In this document: piece by piece, positions 43,467 to 51,325 of the stretch
How positions within the stretch are numbered: position 1 is the stretch's first letter
Layout of the letters: each line of letters starts with the position of its first letter
Assembly (NCBI RefSeq): GCF_902833085.1
Contig: NZ_CADFEB010000012.1
Span: 124,001 to 188,000, forward strand
Reading direction: 5' to 3'
Source: Burkholderia ubonensis
Lineage (GTDB): Bacteria > Pseudomonadota > Gammaproteobacteria > Burkholderiales > Burkholderiaceae
DNA length: 64,000 nt
Translations under genes and position numbers: made by a program
Notes under the pieces: model-generated
The model's input: the letters and a program-made list of their open reading frames with translations, nothing else
Databases searched by the model: none
What the model was told of the DNA's origin: nothing

Positions 43467-44477
43467 TTACTTCGCGTTCGCGAATGCGACTGCCGTATCC
43501 AGCATGCGGTTCGAGAAGCCCCATTCGTTGTCGTACCAGCTCGACACCTTGACGAGACGGCCCGACACCTTGGTCAGCGTCGCGTCGAACGTCGACGAAG
43601 CCGGGTTGTGGTTGAAGTCGATCGACACCAGCGGCGCGTCGTTGTAGCCGAGGATGCCCTTCAGCGCGCCTTCCGACGCTTCCTTCATGATCGCGTTGAC
43701 TTCCTCGACCGTCGTGTCGCGCTTCGCGATGAACGACAGGTCGACGATCGACACGTTGATGGTCGGGACGCGGATCGCGTAGCCGTCCAGCTTGCCGTTC
43801 AGTTCCGGCAGCACGAGGCCGACCGCGGAAGCCGCGCCCGTCTTGGTCGGGATCTGGCTGTGCGTGGCCGAACGCGCGCGGCGCAGGTCTTCGTGGTAGA
43901 CGTCCGTCAGCACCTGGTCGTTCGTGTACGCGTGGATCGTCGTCATCAGGCCGGTTTCGAGGCCGATCTTGTCGTTCAGCGGCTTGACGAGCGGCGCGAG
44001 GCAGTTCGTCGTGCACGATGCGTTCGAGATGACCGTGTGCTCGGCCTTCAGCACGTTGTGGTTCACGCCGTAGACGATCGTCGCGTCGACGTCCTTGCCG
44101 CCCGGCGCCGAGATGATCACCTTCTTCGCGCCGCCCTTCAGGTGCGCGCTCGCCTTTTCCTTGGTCGTGAAGAAGCCCGTGCACTCCATCACGACGTCGA
44201 CGCCCAGCTCGCCCCACGGCAGCTCGGCCGGGTTGCGGTTCGCCAGCACGCGGATCTTGTCGCCGTTGACGACCAGGTAGTCGCCGTCGACCGACACTTC
44301 GCCCGGGAACTTGCCGTGCGCGGTGTCGTACTGGGTCAGGTGCGCGTTGGTCTTCGCGTCGCCCAGGTCGTTGATCGCGACGATCTCGAGATCGTGCTTC
44401 TTGCCGTTTTCATAGAACGCGCGCAGCGTATTGCGGCCGATGCGGCCGTAGCCGTTGATTGCGACGCGGATCGTCAT
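43467..44477 (-). CDS. gapA: Glyceraldehyde-3-phosphate dehydrogenase, type I
   Basis: 336 residues. The catalytic cysteine lies in SNASCTTNCLAPL near residue 156. The N-terminal Rossmann fold is INGYGRIGR. It converts glyceraldehyde 3-phosphate to 1,3-bisphosphoglycerate, downstream of both Eda and transketolase. It follows tkt by 88 bases, so they likely form one operon. A HexR-type box was sought upstream and not found. Confidence 0.97.
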   Translation of the reverse strand: MTIRVAINGYGRIGRNTLRAFYENGKKHDLEIVAINDLGDAKTNAHLTQYDTAHGKFPGEVSVDGDYLVVNGDKIRVLANRNPAELPWGELGVDVVMECTGFFTTKEKASAHLKGGAKKVIISAPGGKDVDATIVYGVNHNVLKAEHTVISNASCTTNCLAPLVKPLNDKIGLETGLMTTIHAYTNDQVLTDVYHEDLRRARSATHSQIPTKTGAASAVGLVLPELNGKLDGYAIRVPTINVSIVDLSFIAKRDTTVEEVNAIMKEASEGALKGILGYNDAPLVSIDFNHNPASSTFDATLTKVSGRLVKVSSWYDNEWGFSNRMLDTAVAFANAK

Positions 44478-44565
44478 GTCTATCTCCTGATGGCTGAAAA
44501 AAATTCGTTTCGTGCAGCTTCACGGTGCGGCGCGCGCGTGGGGAACGCGCGCGCCGCGAATGCTT

Positions 44566-46593
44566 TTAGGCCAGCACGGCCTTGGCCGTCTCGACGACCT
44601 TGTCGACGGTGAAGCCGAAGTGCTTGAACAGCACGCCGGCCGGCGCCGATTCGCCGAACGTGTCGATCCCGACCACGCCGCCTTCCAGGCCGACGTACTT
44701 GTGCCAGAAGCTCGTCACGCCCGCTTCGATTGCGACGCGGCGCACGCCGTGCGGCAGCACGCGTTCACGGTATTCGGCGTCCTGGCGGTCGAACACGGTG
44801 GTCGCCGGCATCGACACGACGCGTGCGGCGATGCCCTGCTGCGCGAGCGGCTCGACGGCCTTCATCGCGAGCTCGACTTCCGAGCCCGTCGCGATCAGGA
44901 TGATCTTGCGCGCGACGATCTCCTCGTCCCAGTCCTTCAGCACGTAGCCGCCCTTCTCGACGTTCGCGATCTGCGCGTCGGTGCGCGGGTTGAACGCGAG
45001 GTTCTGGCGGCTGAAGATCAGGCTCGACGGACGATCGGCGGCGACCGCGTGGGTCCACGCGACGGCCGTCTCGACCGTGTCGGCCGGGCGCCACACGTCG
45101 TGGTTCGGAATCAGGCGCAGGCTCGACACGTGCTCGATCGACTGGTGCGTCGGGCCGTCTTCGCCGAGGCCGATCGAGTCGTGCGTGAACACGAAGATCG
45201 ACGGCACCTTCATCAGCGCGGCGACGCGCAGCGCGTTGCGGCTGTAGTCGGAGAACGTCAGGAACGTGCCGCCGAACGGCTTGTGGCCGCCGTGCAGCGC
45301 GAGGCCGTTGATCGCGGCGCTCATGCCGAATTCGCGCACGCCGTAGTTGATGTGGTTGCCCAGCTTGACGCCCGGGCCTTCCGGATTCGCACGAACCGCC
45401 TTCGACGCCTTCCAGTTGGTCAGGTTCGAGCCGGTCAGGTCGGCCGAGCCGCCGAGCAGTTCGGGCAGCACTGCGGCGAGCCCTTCGATCGCCTGCTGCG
45501 ACGCCTTGCGGGTCGCGACGGTTTCGCCGCGCTCGTTCGCGCCGGCGATGATCGCCTTCGCCTTCTCCGCCCAGTCGGCGGGCAGCTTGCCGGCCATCCG
45601 GCGCTCGAATTCGGCCGCTTCCGCCGGATACTTCGCACGGTATTGCGCGAACGCCGCGTCCCAGTCGGACTCGCCGCGCTTGCCCGCTTCCTTCGCATCC
45701 CACGCCGCGTAGACTTCCTGCGGAATCACGAACGGCTCCCACTTCCAGCCGAGCGCCTCGCGCGTCTTCGCGATTTCTTCCGCGCCGAGCGCCGCGCCAT
45801 GCACGTCGTGGCCGCCGGCCTTGGTCGCCGCGCCCTTGCCGATCACCGTCTTGCAGCAGATCAGCGTCGGCTTGTCCGACAGCTTCGCCTTCGCGATCGC
45901 CGCGTCGACCGCGTCGACGTCATGGCCGTTCACGTTCGGGATCACGTTCCAGCCGTATGCCTCGAAACGCTTCGGGGTATCGTCGTGGAACCAGTTGACG
46001 ACGTCGCCGTCGATCGAGATGCCGTTGTCGTCGTACAGCGCGATCAGCTTGTTCAGCTTCAGCGTGCCCGCGAGCGAGCAGGCTTCGTGCGAGATGCCTT
46101 CCATCAGGCAGCCGTCGCCGAGGAACACGTACGTGTGGTGATCGACGATCTTCGCGCCGTCGCGGTTGAACTCGTCGGCCATCAGCGCTTCGCCGAGCGC
46201 CATGCCGACCGCGTTCGCGAGACCCTGGCCGAGCGGGCCGGTGGTCGTCTCGACGCCCGGCGTGATCCCGTATTCCGGGTGGCCCGGCGTCTTCGAGTGC
46301 AACTGACGGAAGTTCTTCAGCTCTTCCATCGGCAGGTCGTAGCCGGTCAGGTGCAGCAGCGCGTACAGCAGCATCGAGCCGTGGCCGTTCGACAGCACGA
46401 AGCGGTCGCGGTCGGCCCAGTGCGGGTTCGCCGGGTTGTGCTTGAGGTGGCGCGACCAGAGCGCGACGCCGATTTCGGCCATGCCCATCGGCATGCCGGG
46501 GTGGCCGGAATTCGCTTGCTGGACGGCATCCATCGCGAGCGCGCGGATCGCGTTGGCCATCAGGGTGGTGGAGGCGGGAGACGAAGTCGTCAT
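44566..46593 (-). CDS. tkt: Transketolase
   Basis: 675 residues, normal transketolase length. The opening ANSGHPGMPMGMA and the thiamine diphosphate motif GDGCLMEGISHEACSLAG are present, as are the pyrimidine-domain blocks DSIGLGEDGPTHQ and FSRQNL. It moves two-carbon units in the pentose phosphate pathway. The ATG at 46593 matches the family; an ATG 12 codons earlier is possible. A TAAAAT -10-like box at 46740-46735 would give a leader of about 135 bases. Confidence 0.97.
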   Translation of the reverse strand: MTTSSPASTTLMANAIRALAMDAVQQANSGHPGMPMGMAEIGVALWSRHLKHNPANPHWADRDRFVLSNGHGSMLLYALLHLTGYDLPMEELKNFRQLHSKTPGHPEYGITPGVETTTGPLGQGLANAVGMALGEALMADEFNRDGAKIVDHHTYVFLGDGCLMEGISHEACSLAGTLKLNKLIALYDDNGISIDGDVVNWFHDDTPKRFEAYGWNVIPNVNGHDVDAVDAAIAKAKLSDKPTLICCKTVIGKGAATKAGGHDVHGAALGAEEIAKTREALGWKWEPFVIPQEVYAAWDAKEAGKRGESDWDAAFAQYRAKYPAEAAEFERRMAGKLPADWAEKAKAIIAGANERGETVATRKASQQAIEGLAAVLPELLGGSADLTGSNLTNWKASKAVRANPEGPGVKLGNHINYGVREFGMSAAINGLALHGGHKPFGGTFLTFSDYSRNALRVAALMKVPSIFVFTHDSIGLGEDGPTHQSIEHVSSLRLIPNHDVWRPADTVETAVAWTHAVAADRPSSLIFSRQNLAFNPRTDAQIANVEKGGYVLKDWDEEIVARKIILIATGSEVELAMKAVEPLAQQGIAARVVSMPATTVFDRQDAEYRERVLPHGVRRVAIEAGVTSFWHKYVGLEGGVVGIDTFGESAPAGVLFKHFGFTVDKVVETAKAVLA

Positions 46594-46837
46594 GTCGAGT
46601 CCGGAGATCGAGTCGAGAAAACGGGGCACGTGCGGTATCCGGAAGCTCGCTAGTCAGCCGCTCCCGGCGCGCAGTGCGGCGCCAGGGTGGACGCGAAGCG
46701 GACGGAGCCAACGGACAGGGCTGCAAAGCGCATTATTTTACCAGATGGGCCGGCATTTCCCTTCCGAACGGTCGGCGTTCCGGCACGGTTTTCCGTCAAA
46801 CTTCCCGCTGTCCGTTTCGCCCCCTCTGTACGCCCTC

Positions 46838-46843
46838 TATAAT
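46838..46843 (+). promoter_or_regulatory. -10 box of the SpeE-like gene
   Basis: A perfect TATAAT lies about 29 bases upstream of the GTG start. The region 17 bp further upstream has no good -35. Confidence 0.5.
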
Positions 46844-46871
46844 TCAGACGTTGGAACTGTCCGCCCCGCCC

Positions 46872-47729
46872 GTGAGCACGACGCTTCTCTTTCACCCGAC
46901 GCCCGACTCCGCCTACGGCTTTCCGCATGCGCGGCGGCTTGCGCACGTCGCGTCCCCGCACCAGCAGATCGAGGTGTGGGAGACCCCACAGCTCGGCCGA
47001 CTGTTCACGCTCGACGGCCGGCCGATGACGTCGGTCGGCGACGAGTACATCTACCACGAATGCATGACCCACCCGGCCGCGCTCGCGCATCCCGCGCCGC
47101 GCAAGGCGCTCGTGCTCGGCGGCGGCGACGGCGGCGCGGCGCGCCAGCTGCTCAAGCACGCGTGCATCGAGCGGATCGTGGTCGCGGAGCTCGACGACGA
47201 GGTCGTCGGCATGGCGCGCCGCTTCCTCGACGACGTGCACCAGGGCGCGCTCGACGACCCGCGCGTCGAGGTCGTGATCGGCGACGCCGCGCACTTCGTC
47301 GAATCGACCGTCGAGCATTTCGATCTCGTCGTGTTCGATCTCACGCCGCCGGAGTCCCCGGCGGCCGGCCTCTACACGCGCGATTTCTACAAGCATCTCA
47401 AGCGGATCCTGACGCCGTGCGGCGCGATCACGATGCATCTCGGCTCGCCGGTCTTTCACGCGGCGCGCATCGCCGCGCTGCTCGCCGACCTGCGCGCGAG
47501 CTTCGCGTTCGTCGATCCGTTGTCCGCGCACGTACCGCTGTACGGCTCGGTGTGGCTGATGGCGATCGCGAGCGACACGCTCGACGCCGCATCGCTGTTC
47601 ATGCACGACATCGAGGAACGCCTCGCGAGCCGCGGCGTCGAAGGGCTGCGCTACTACGACGCGCGGCTGCACCCGGCGCTGTTCGCGTTGCCGCGCGCGC
47701 TGCGCGATACACTGGGCGCGCGCCGCTGA
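46872..47729 (+). CDS. speE: Spermidine synthase-like aminopropyltransferase
   Basis: 285 residues. The SAM/decarboxylated-SAM motif is VLGGGDGGAARQLLKH near residue 80, with the EYIYHECMTHPA block before it and the LTPPESPAAGLY catalytic region later. It should transfer an aminopropyl group to putrescine. The start is a GTG at 46872; no ATG exists at a suitable place. No speD is adjacent in the window. It ends 40 bases before the VOC gene. Confidence 0.85.
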   Translation: MSTTLLFHPTPDSAYGFPHARRLAHVASPHQQIEVWETPQLGRLFTLDGRPMTSVGDEYIYHECMTHPAALAHPAPRKALVLGGGDGGAARQLLKHACIERIVVAELDDEVVGMARRFLDDVHQGALDDPRVEVVIGDAAHFVESTVEHFDLVVFDLTPPESPAAGLYTRDFYKHLKRILTPCGAITMHLGSPVFHAARIAALLADLRASFAFVDPLSAHVPLYGSVWLMAIASDTLDAASLFMHDIEERLASRGVEGLRYYDARLHPALFALPRALRDTLGARR

Positions 47730-47769
47730 GCTGTCGCGCCGTTCCGCTTTCCCCATGCAGGAGATTTTC

Positions 47770-48186
47770 ATGGCCGATCCACGTCCGGCCGACGTGCCTT
47801 GGTTGACGCCTTACCTGGCCGTGCGCAACGCGCACGCGAGCATCGATTTCTTCAAGGCCGCGTTCGGCTTCGAGCTGCGCGACATGCTCGACGAGGACGG
47901 CGCGATCATGCACGTCGAGATGGTCTATCGCGGCCAGCTGATCGTGATGTTCGCGCCCGAAGGCGCGTTCGGCTCGACCGCCCGCACGCCGCGGAGCGCG
48001 GGCGCGACTGCGCCGCAATCGTTCTATCTGTACGTCGACGACGTCGACGCGACCTGGCAGCGCGCGCTCGACGCCGGCGCGAAATCGCTGAGCGCGCCGC
48101 AGGACCAGTTCTGGGGCGACCGCTTCGCGCAGGTCGAGGATCTCGACGGCTACCGCTGGGCGCTCGCGCGCCGTCTCGAATCATGA
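47770..48186 (+). CDS. VOC (glyoxalase-like) family protein
   Basis: 138 residues, a single vicinal-oxygen-chelate domain. It has the PhnB-like layout TPYLAVRNAHASIDFFKAAFGFE at the start and DPxGYRW-like LDGYRWALA at the end. The enzyme role is unknown; the family includes glyoxalases, dioxygenases and resistance proteins. AGGAG precedes the ATG at 47770. Its stop overlaps the rsmE start (ATGA), so they are coupled. Confidence 0.85.
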   Translation: MADPRPADVPWLTPYLAVRNAHASIDFFKAAFGFELRDMLDEDGAIMHVEMVYRGQLIVMFAPEGAFGSTARTPRSAGATAPQSFYLYVDDVDATWQRALDAGAKSLSAPQDQFWGDRFAQVEDLDGYRWALARRLES

Positions 48187-48950
48187 GCGAAGCCACTACG
48201 ACCGCGGCCGTGCCGCGCTTTTTCGTCGAAGCGGCGCTGAGCGCCGGCGCCGTGCTCACGCTGCCGGCCGACGTCGCCCGTCACGCGCAGGTGCTGCGGC
48301 TGCAGCCGGGCGATGCGCTCGCGCTGTTCGACGGCACGGGCGGCCAGTACCGCGCGCGGCTCGTCGAGATCGACAAGCGCAGCGCGGTCGCGCAACTCGA
48401 CGCGTTCGAGCCGGCGGAGGCGGAGCCGCCGTATCGCGTGACGCTCGCGCAGGGGATCGCCGGCGGCGACAAGATGGACTGGGTGATCGAGAAGGCGGTC
48501 GAGCTCGGGGTCGCGGCGATCGCGCCGCTGTCGACGTCGCGCGGCGTCGTGCGGCTGTCGGGCGAGCGCGCGGAGAAGCGCGTCGCGCACTGGCGCGGCA
48601 TCGTGCGCGCGTCGTGCGAACAGTGCGGACGCAACCGCGTGCCGGACGTCGCGCCGGTGCGCGGCTTCGACGCGTGGCTCGATGCGCTGCCGGCCGCGCC
48701 GGCCGACGGCGAGCTGCGGCTGCTGCTGTCGCCGCGCGCGAGCATCCCGTTCGCGTCGTTGCCGGATTCGCCGCCCGCGGCGAACGTCATGCTGCTGATC
48801 GGCCCGGAAGGCGGGCTGTCGCCCGACGAGGAACACGCGGCGCGCGCGCACGGGTTCACCGCGCTGTCGCTCGGGCCGCGCGTGCTGCGCACCGAGACGG
48901 CCGGCGCGGCGGTGCTGGCCGCGCTGGCGGCGCGCTGGGGCGGGTGGTGA
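48183..48950 (+). CDS. rsmE: 16S rRNA m3U1498 methyltransferase RsmE
   Basis: 255 residues. An N-terminal PUA-like part is followed by a SPOUT domain with the knot motif LLIGPEGGLSPDE near residue 207 and SLGPRVLRTETA after it. It methylates U1498 of 16S rRNA. The ATG at 48183 overlaps the VOC stop codon. Confidence 0.95.
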   Translation: MSEATTTAAVPRFFVEAALSAGAVLTLPADVARHAQVLRLQPGDALALFDGTGGQYRARLVEIDKRSAVAQLDAFEPAEAEPPYRVTLAQGIAGGDKMDWVIEKAVELGVAAIAPLSTSRGVVRLSGERAEKRVAHWRGIVRASCEQCGRNRVPDVAPVRGFDAWLDALPAAPADGELRLLLSPRASIPFASLPDSPPAANVMLLIGPEGGLSPDEEHAARAHGFTALSLGPRVLRTETAGAAVLAALAARWGGW

Positions 48951-49019
48951 CCGACGCCGGCCGTGACGGCAACGGCGGACGTCGCCACGCCGCCGCCGGC
49001 AGCGCGCTCGCCGGCCCCG

Positions 49020-49745
49020 TCATTCGTCGCCGCGCTCCATCCGCGGCATCCTGACCGACTTGAAAATCGAGTCGGCCACGGCCTGGTACATGTCGCCTGC
49101 GTACGGGCTCGTCCACGCCGTATCGTCGCTGCCGAACAGTTCGATCGAACCGGTCATCGGCAGATCGACCGGCGCGTCGTTCATCGCTCGGGCCATGTCG
49201 GCGAATATCGTGTCGAACGCCGCCCTGCGCTGTTGTTCCGACTTGCCCGGCGCCGGCAGCACCGCGGCCTCCACCTGCTTTACGCCGGGCCCGACATTCG
49301 CCACGTCGCATGCATAGGTCACGGTCGCGATCGACTGTCCGTCGCGGCCGGGGTTCGGCGCACGCGTCTCGCCCGTCACCCTGCACCGGGACCGGCTCGT
49401 CGTCGAAGCAAACGCGGCCATCATGTCGCGGGCCGGCTTTTCCTGGCGCGCGCGCACGTTGGGCGGCAGCGCATCCACGAGCCGGTCTGCCAACTGCTTG
49501 CGCAGGTCGGTCCTCGTCTTCTCGTACGCATCGAGATCGAACGCGTTCTTGCCGTGCAGATAGTCGCGCATCGCGTCGTTGTATTCCCGGCCCTTCGACA
49601 GGTCGCCGTTCACGAACAGGCCAAGGAACAGCTCGGTGGTGCGGATCGGCGAAACTGGTGCGGCATTGGCGACGCCGGCGACGGCGAGCGCCGACAGGAC
49701 AAGCACGCGCACGGCGGCACGCCGCGCGAGACGGAAATCGGTCAT
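49020..49745 (-). CDS. Exported protein of unknown function
   Basis: 241 residues. A signal peptide of about 28 residues ends in GVANA. The mature part is largely helical and has two cysteines, in SRSRCRVTGET and VTYACDVANV, that may form a disulfide. No domain is recognised. It converges on rsmE and reads away from nothing obvious; the next gene in its direction is 235 bases upstream. The composition is slightly less GC-rich than the neighbours. The ATG at 49745 fits the signal peptide. Confidence 0.75.
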   Translation of the reverse strand: MTDFRLARRAAVRVLVLSALAVAGVANAAPVSPIRTTELFLGLFVNGDLSKGREYNDAMRDYLHGKNAFDLDAYEKTRTDLRKQLADRLVDALPPNVRARQEKPARDMMAAFASTTSRSRCRVTGETRAPNPGRDGQSIATVTYACDVANVGPGVKQVEAAVLPAPGKSEQQRRAAFDTIFADMARAMNDAPVDLPMTGSIELFGSDDTAWTSPYAGDMYQAVADSIFKSVRMPRMERGDE

Positions 49746-49924
49746 GGGAATACAGCCCTCTCTCTCGGATTGATCGAATTGTCGGTCCGGCACACGAAGT
49801 CGGCTGCGTCGCCGCAAGCCCCGACGCGCCGGACGGCGGCCGATTGTCCCGGAAAATGGCGCGCGATGAAAGCGTCGACGGGCTCGCGCCGCAGGCGGCG
49901 CACCGCCGCCGGTTCCACAGACGC

Positions 49925-49950
49925 AAAAAAGCCCGCACGAAGGCGGGCTT
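49925..49950 (-). terminator. Terminator of the RNase-barstar operon
   Basis: Stem GCCCGC (49948-49943 on the minus strand) with GCGGGC (49936-49931), then six U. It lies about 30 bases after the barstar stop. Confidence 0.85.
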
Positions 49951-49980
49951 TCTTGTACGACCGAGACGAGCGCCGGACTT

Positions 49981-50547
49981 TTACGCGAACGAATAAAACA
50001 CGCGGAACGCAACCTTGCGCTCGGCCCAGAATTCGGCCGCTTCACGGAACACGTCGAGCAGCGTCTCGCGGCCTTCCTTGTCGAACTTCTGCGCGATCGG
50101 CAGCCCTTCGAGCACGATCACGAAGCCGGGCTGCGCGCCCGCCTTCGCGACCAGGTCGGTCAGGCAGTCGTACAGCGCGTCATAGTTCTTGCCGAAATGT
50201 TTCGGAAACAGGAACGACGTCGCGATCGTTTCCATCACTTCCTGCTTCGACTGCGCGGCGCCGCAATACGCATACAGGAAATGCTGGCCGAGCCGGCCGG
50301 CTTCGTCGGCGAGATCCTGCACGCGAAACGCGCGGATCGACTGCACGAGATTGGGTCGCACGGTCGTGAAAAGGCTCATAGGCTCCTCGTTCGATGAAAG
50401 CCCGGGGCTGGCTTCCTGCTCTGCCGGCGCGTCGCCGGCCTGCACCGCCGCGCGCAGCTGCATCACGCGCTGAAACAGATTGCCGTCGCCGGCCGCGAAC
50501 AGATCCGCCGCCGACGCCGTGTCGTGCGTGTAGATGGAGTCGCTCAT
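49981..50547 (-). CDS. Barstar-family RNase inhibitor with N-terminal extension
   Basis: 188 residues. The last 120 residues form a barstar-like domain: SKQEVMETIATSFLFPKHFGKNYDALYDCLTDL contains the family FGxNYDALxDxL pattern, broken here for length. Barstars bind and block barnase-type RNases in the cytoplasm. An extension of about 56 residues precedes it and resembles no known domain. An internal ATG at 50379 preceded by GAGGAG could start a 132-residue form. The gene follows the RNase gene by 16 bases in one operon, as in other toxin-inhibitor pairs. Confidence 0.85.
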   Translation of the reverse strand: MSDSIYTHDTASAADLFAAGDGNLFQRVMQLRAAVQAGDAPAEQEASPGLSSNEEPMSLFTTVRPNLVQSIRAFRVQDLADEAGRLGQHFLYAYCGAAQSKQEVMETIATSFLFPKHFGKNYDALYDCLTDLVAKAGAQPGFVIVLEGLPIAQKFDKEGRETLLDVFREAAEFWAERKVAFRVFYSFA

Positions 50548-50563
50548 GCCGTTCATCCCGAAG

Positions 50564-50995
50564 TCATTCAACAATACGTTTGAAACTGTTGTAGTGGTCG
50601 TCCGTGTAATAACAATTGTCGACCCGGCGCAGCGGCCCGCCGCAGACGATCCGGCGCGCACCGCGATTGCGCGCGCGCGGGGTCGGCACGGTGTACTCGT
50701 GGTAGAAGCCGCGCTTCGCCTTCGGCAGGATCCGCTCGCGGTTGCCGAACACGACGCCGTCTTTCTCGTACGGATAGGGACCGCCACCGGCAATCAGGCC
50801 GAGCGTGGTCACGGCCTCGCGCGGAAGGCGGGCGGTCGGGATCGTATCGAACCCGCCGGCGGCCACGTCGGCCGTAACGGCCTGCCGTGCGTAGGCGGCG
50901 GAAACCAGACTGCCCGTCGGCGTGCCGACGATACCCATCGCGAACATCGCGAAGACGGACGCGAGCGCGCCGTTGCGGAGCCACTTGCGTGCCAT
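50564..50995 (-). CDS. Secreted barnase-like ribonuclease
   Basis: 143 residues. A signal peptide or membrane leader spans about residues 1-37, followed by a microbial RNase (N1/T1/barnase) domain. By pattern, Glu100 (in FYHEYTV), Arg115 (in GARRIV) and His134 (in DDHYNSF) match the catalytic Glu73, Arg87 and His102 of barnase. Cys118 and Cys128 may pair. It would cut RNA outside the cytoplasm. The next gene encodes its barstar. A promoter candidate lies about 55-80 bases upstream. Confidence 0.88.
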   Translation of the reverse strand: MARKWLRNGALASVFAMFAMGIVGTPTGSLVSAAYARQAVTADVAAGGFDTIPTARLPREAVTTLGLIAGGGPYPYEKDGVVFGNRERILPKAKRGFYHEYTVPTPRARNRGARRIVCGGPLRRVDNCYYTDDHYNSFKRIVE

Positions 50996-51047
50996 GAACC
51001 AGGGTTCCCGCTGTTAAATCAAGTAGTTGACGACCAACAAAGGCGTT

Positions 51048-51076
51048 AGCGTAGCGCTATTGTCCGCGCGAATCAA
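51048..51076 (-). promoter_or_regulatory. Candidate promoter of the RNase gene
   Basis: TTGATT (51076-51071), a 17-bp spacer and TACGCT (51053-51048) on the minus strand. Confidence 0.5.
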
Positions 51077-51143
51077 TGTTCGTTTGGGGATTGAAAGCTC
51101 GTCCGGATCGGGCCCCGCGCAAATTTTACCGAAATATGGTTGC

Positions 51144-51166
51144 TTTTATCTTACATGAGATAAAAT
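51144..51166. promoter_or_regulatory. Palindrome over the -10 of a plus-strand transcript
   Basis: TTTTATCT (51144-51151) and AGATAAAA (51158-51165) form a perfect inverted repeat around 6 bases. TAAAAT at 51161-51166 is a good plus-strand -10 that overlaps the right arm, so a bound protein would block it. The -35 is weak (TTGCTT at 15 bp, GGTTGC at 17). Confidence 0.6.
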
Positions 51167-51170
51167 GCCG

Positions 51171-51307
51171 ACGGCATCTCTCGCATGGCAAGACCCTGCC
51201 TCCTTGCCACGCTCGCAACCCGGAGTGGAGAGATGCTGCTGTTGCTTATGGGAAGCGCGTGCGCGCCCTGCCCGGCGGCGTGCCCATTGCGGGCACGCCG
51301 TTTTTTC
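51171..51307 (+). ncRNA. Candidate structured RNA with strong terminator
   Basis: About 137 nt on the plus strand between the RNase and maeB genes. GCATCTCTC (51174-51182) pairs with GAGAGATGC (51228-51236), enclosing a hairpin TGGCAAG/CTTGCCA. The 3' end is a terminator, GGCGTGCCC (51277-51285) with GGGCACGCC (51291-51299) and then T6CT3. No plus-strand gene precedes it, so the terminator implies a separate transcript. The outer stem would also hide a GGAGAG site and an ATG at 51233, the start of a short cysteine-rich frame. Function unknown. Confidence 0.6.
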
Positions 51308-51310
51308 TTT
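51277..51310 (+). terminator. Terminator of the plus-strand RNA
   Basis: A 9-bp GC-rich stem with a 5-base loop, then G and TTTTTTCTTT. No U-run follows on the minus strand, so it does not obviously serve maeB. Confidence 0.85.
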
Positions 51311-51325
51311 TATTTACAAATTCGC

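Noticed and set aside
43003..43647. A plus-strand frame crossing into gapA
   Set aside because: It overlaps the conserved gapA 3' end and its terminator. The protein-like runs are shadows of the minus strand.
44478..44565. HexR box before gapA
   Set aside because: HexR controls gap genes in some bacteria, but no GTAG-N5-CTAC repeat is present between tkt and gapA.
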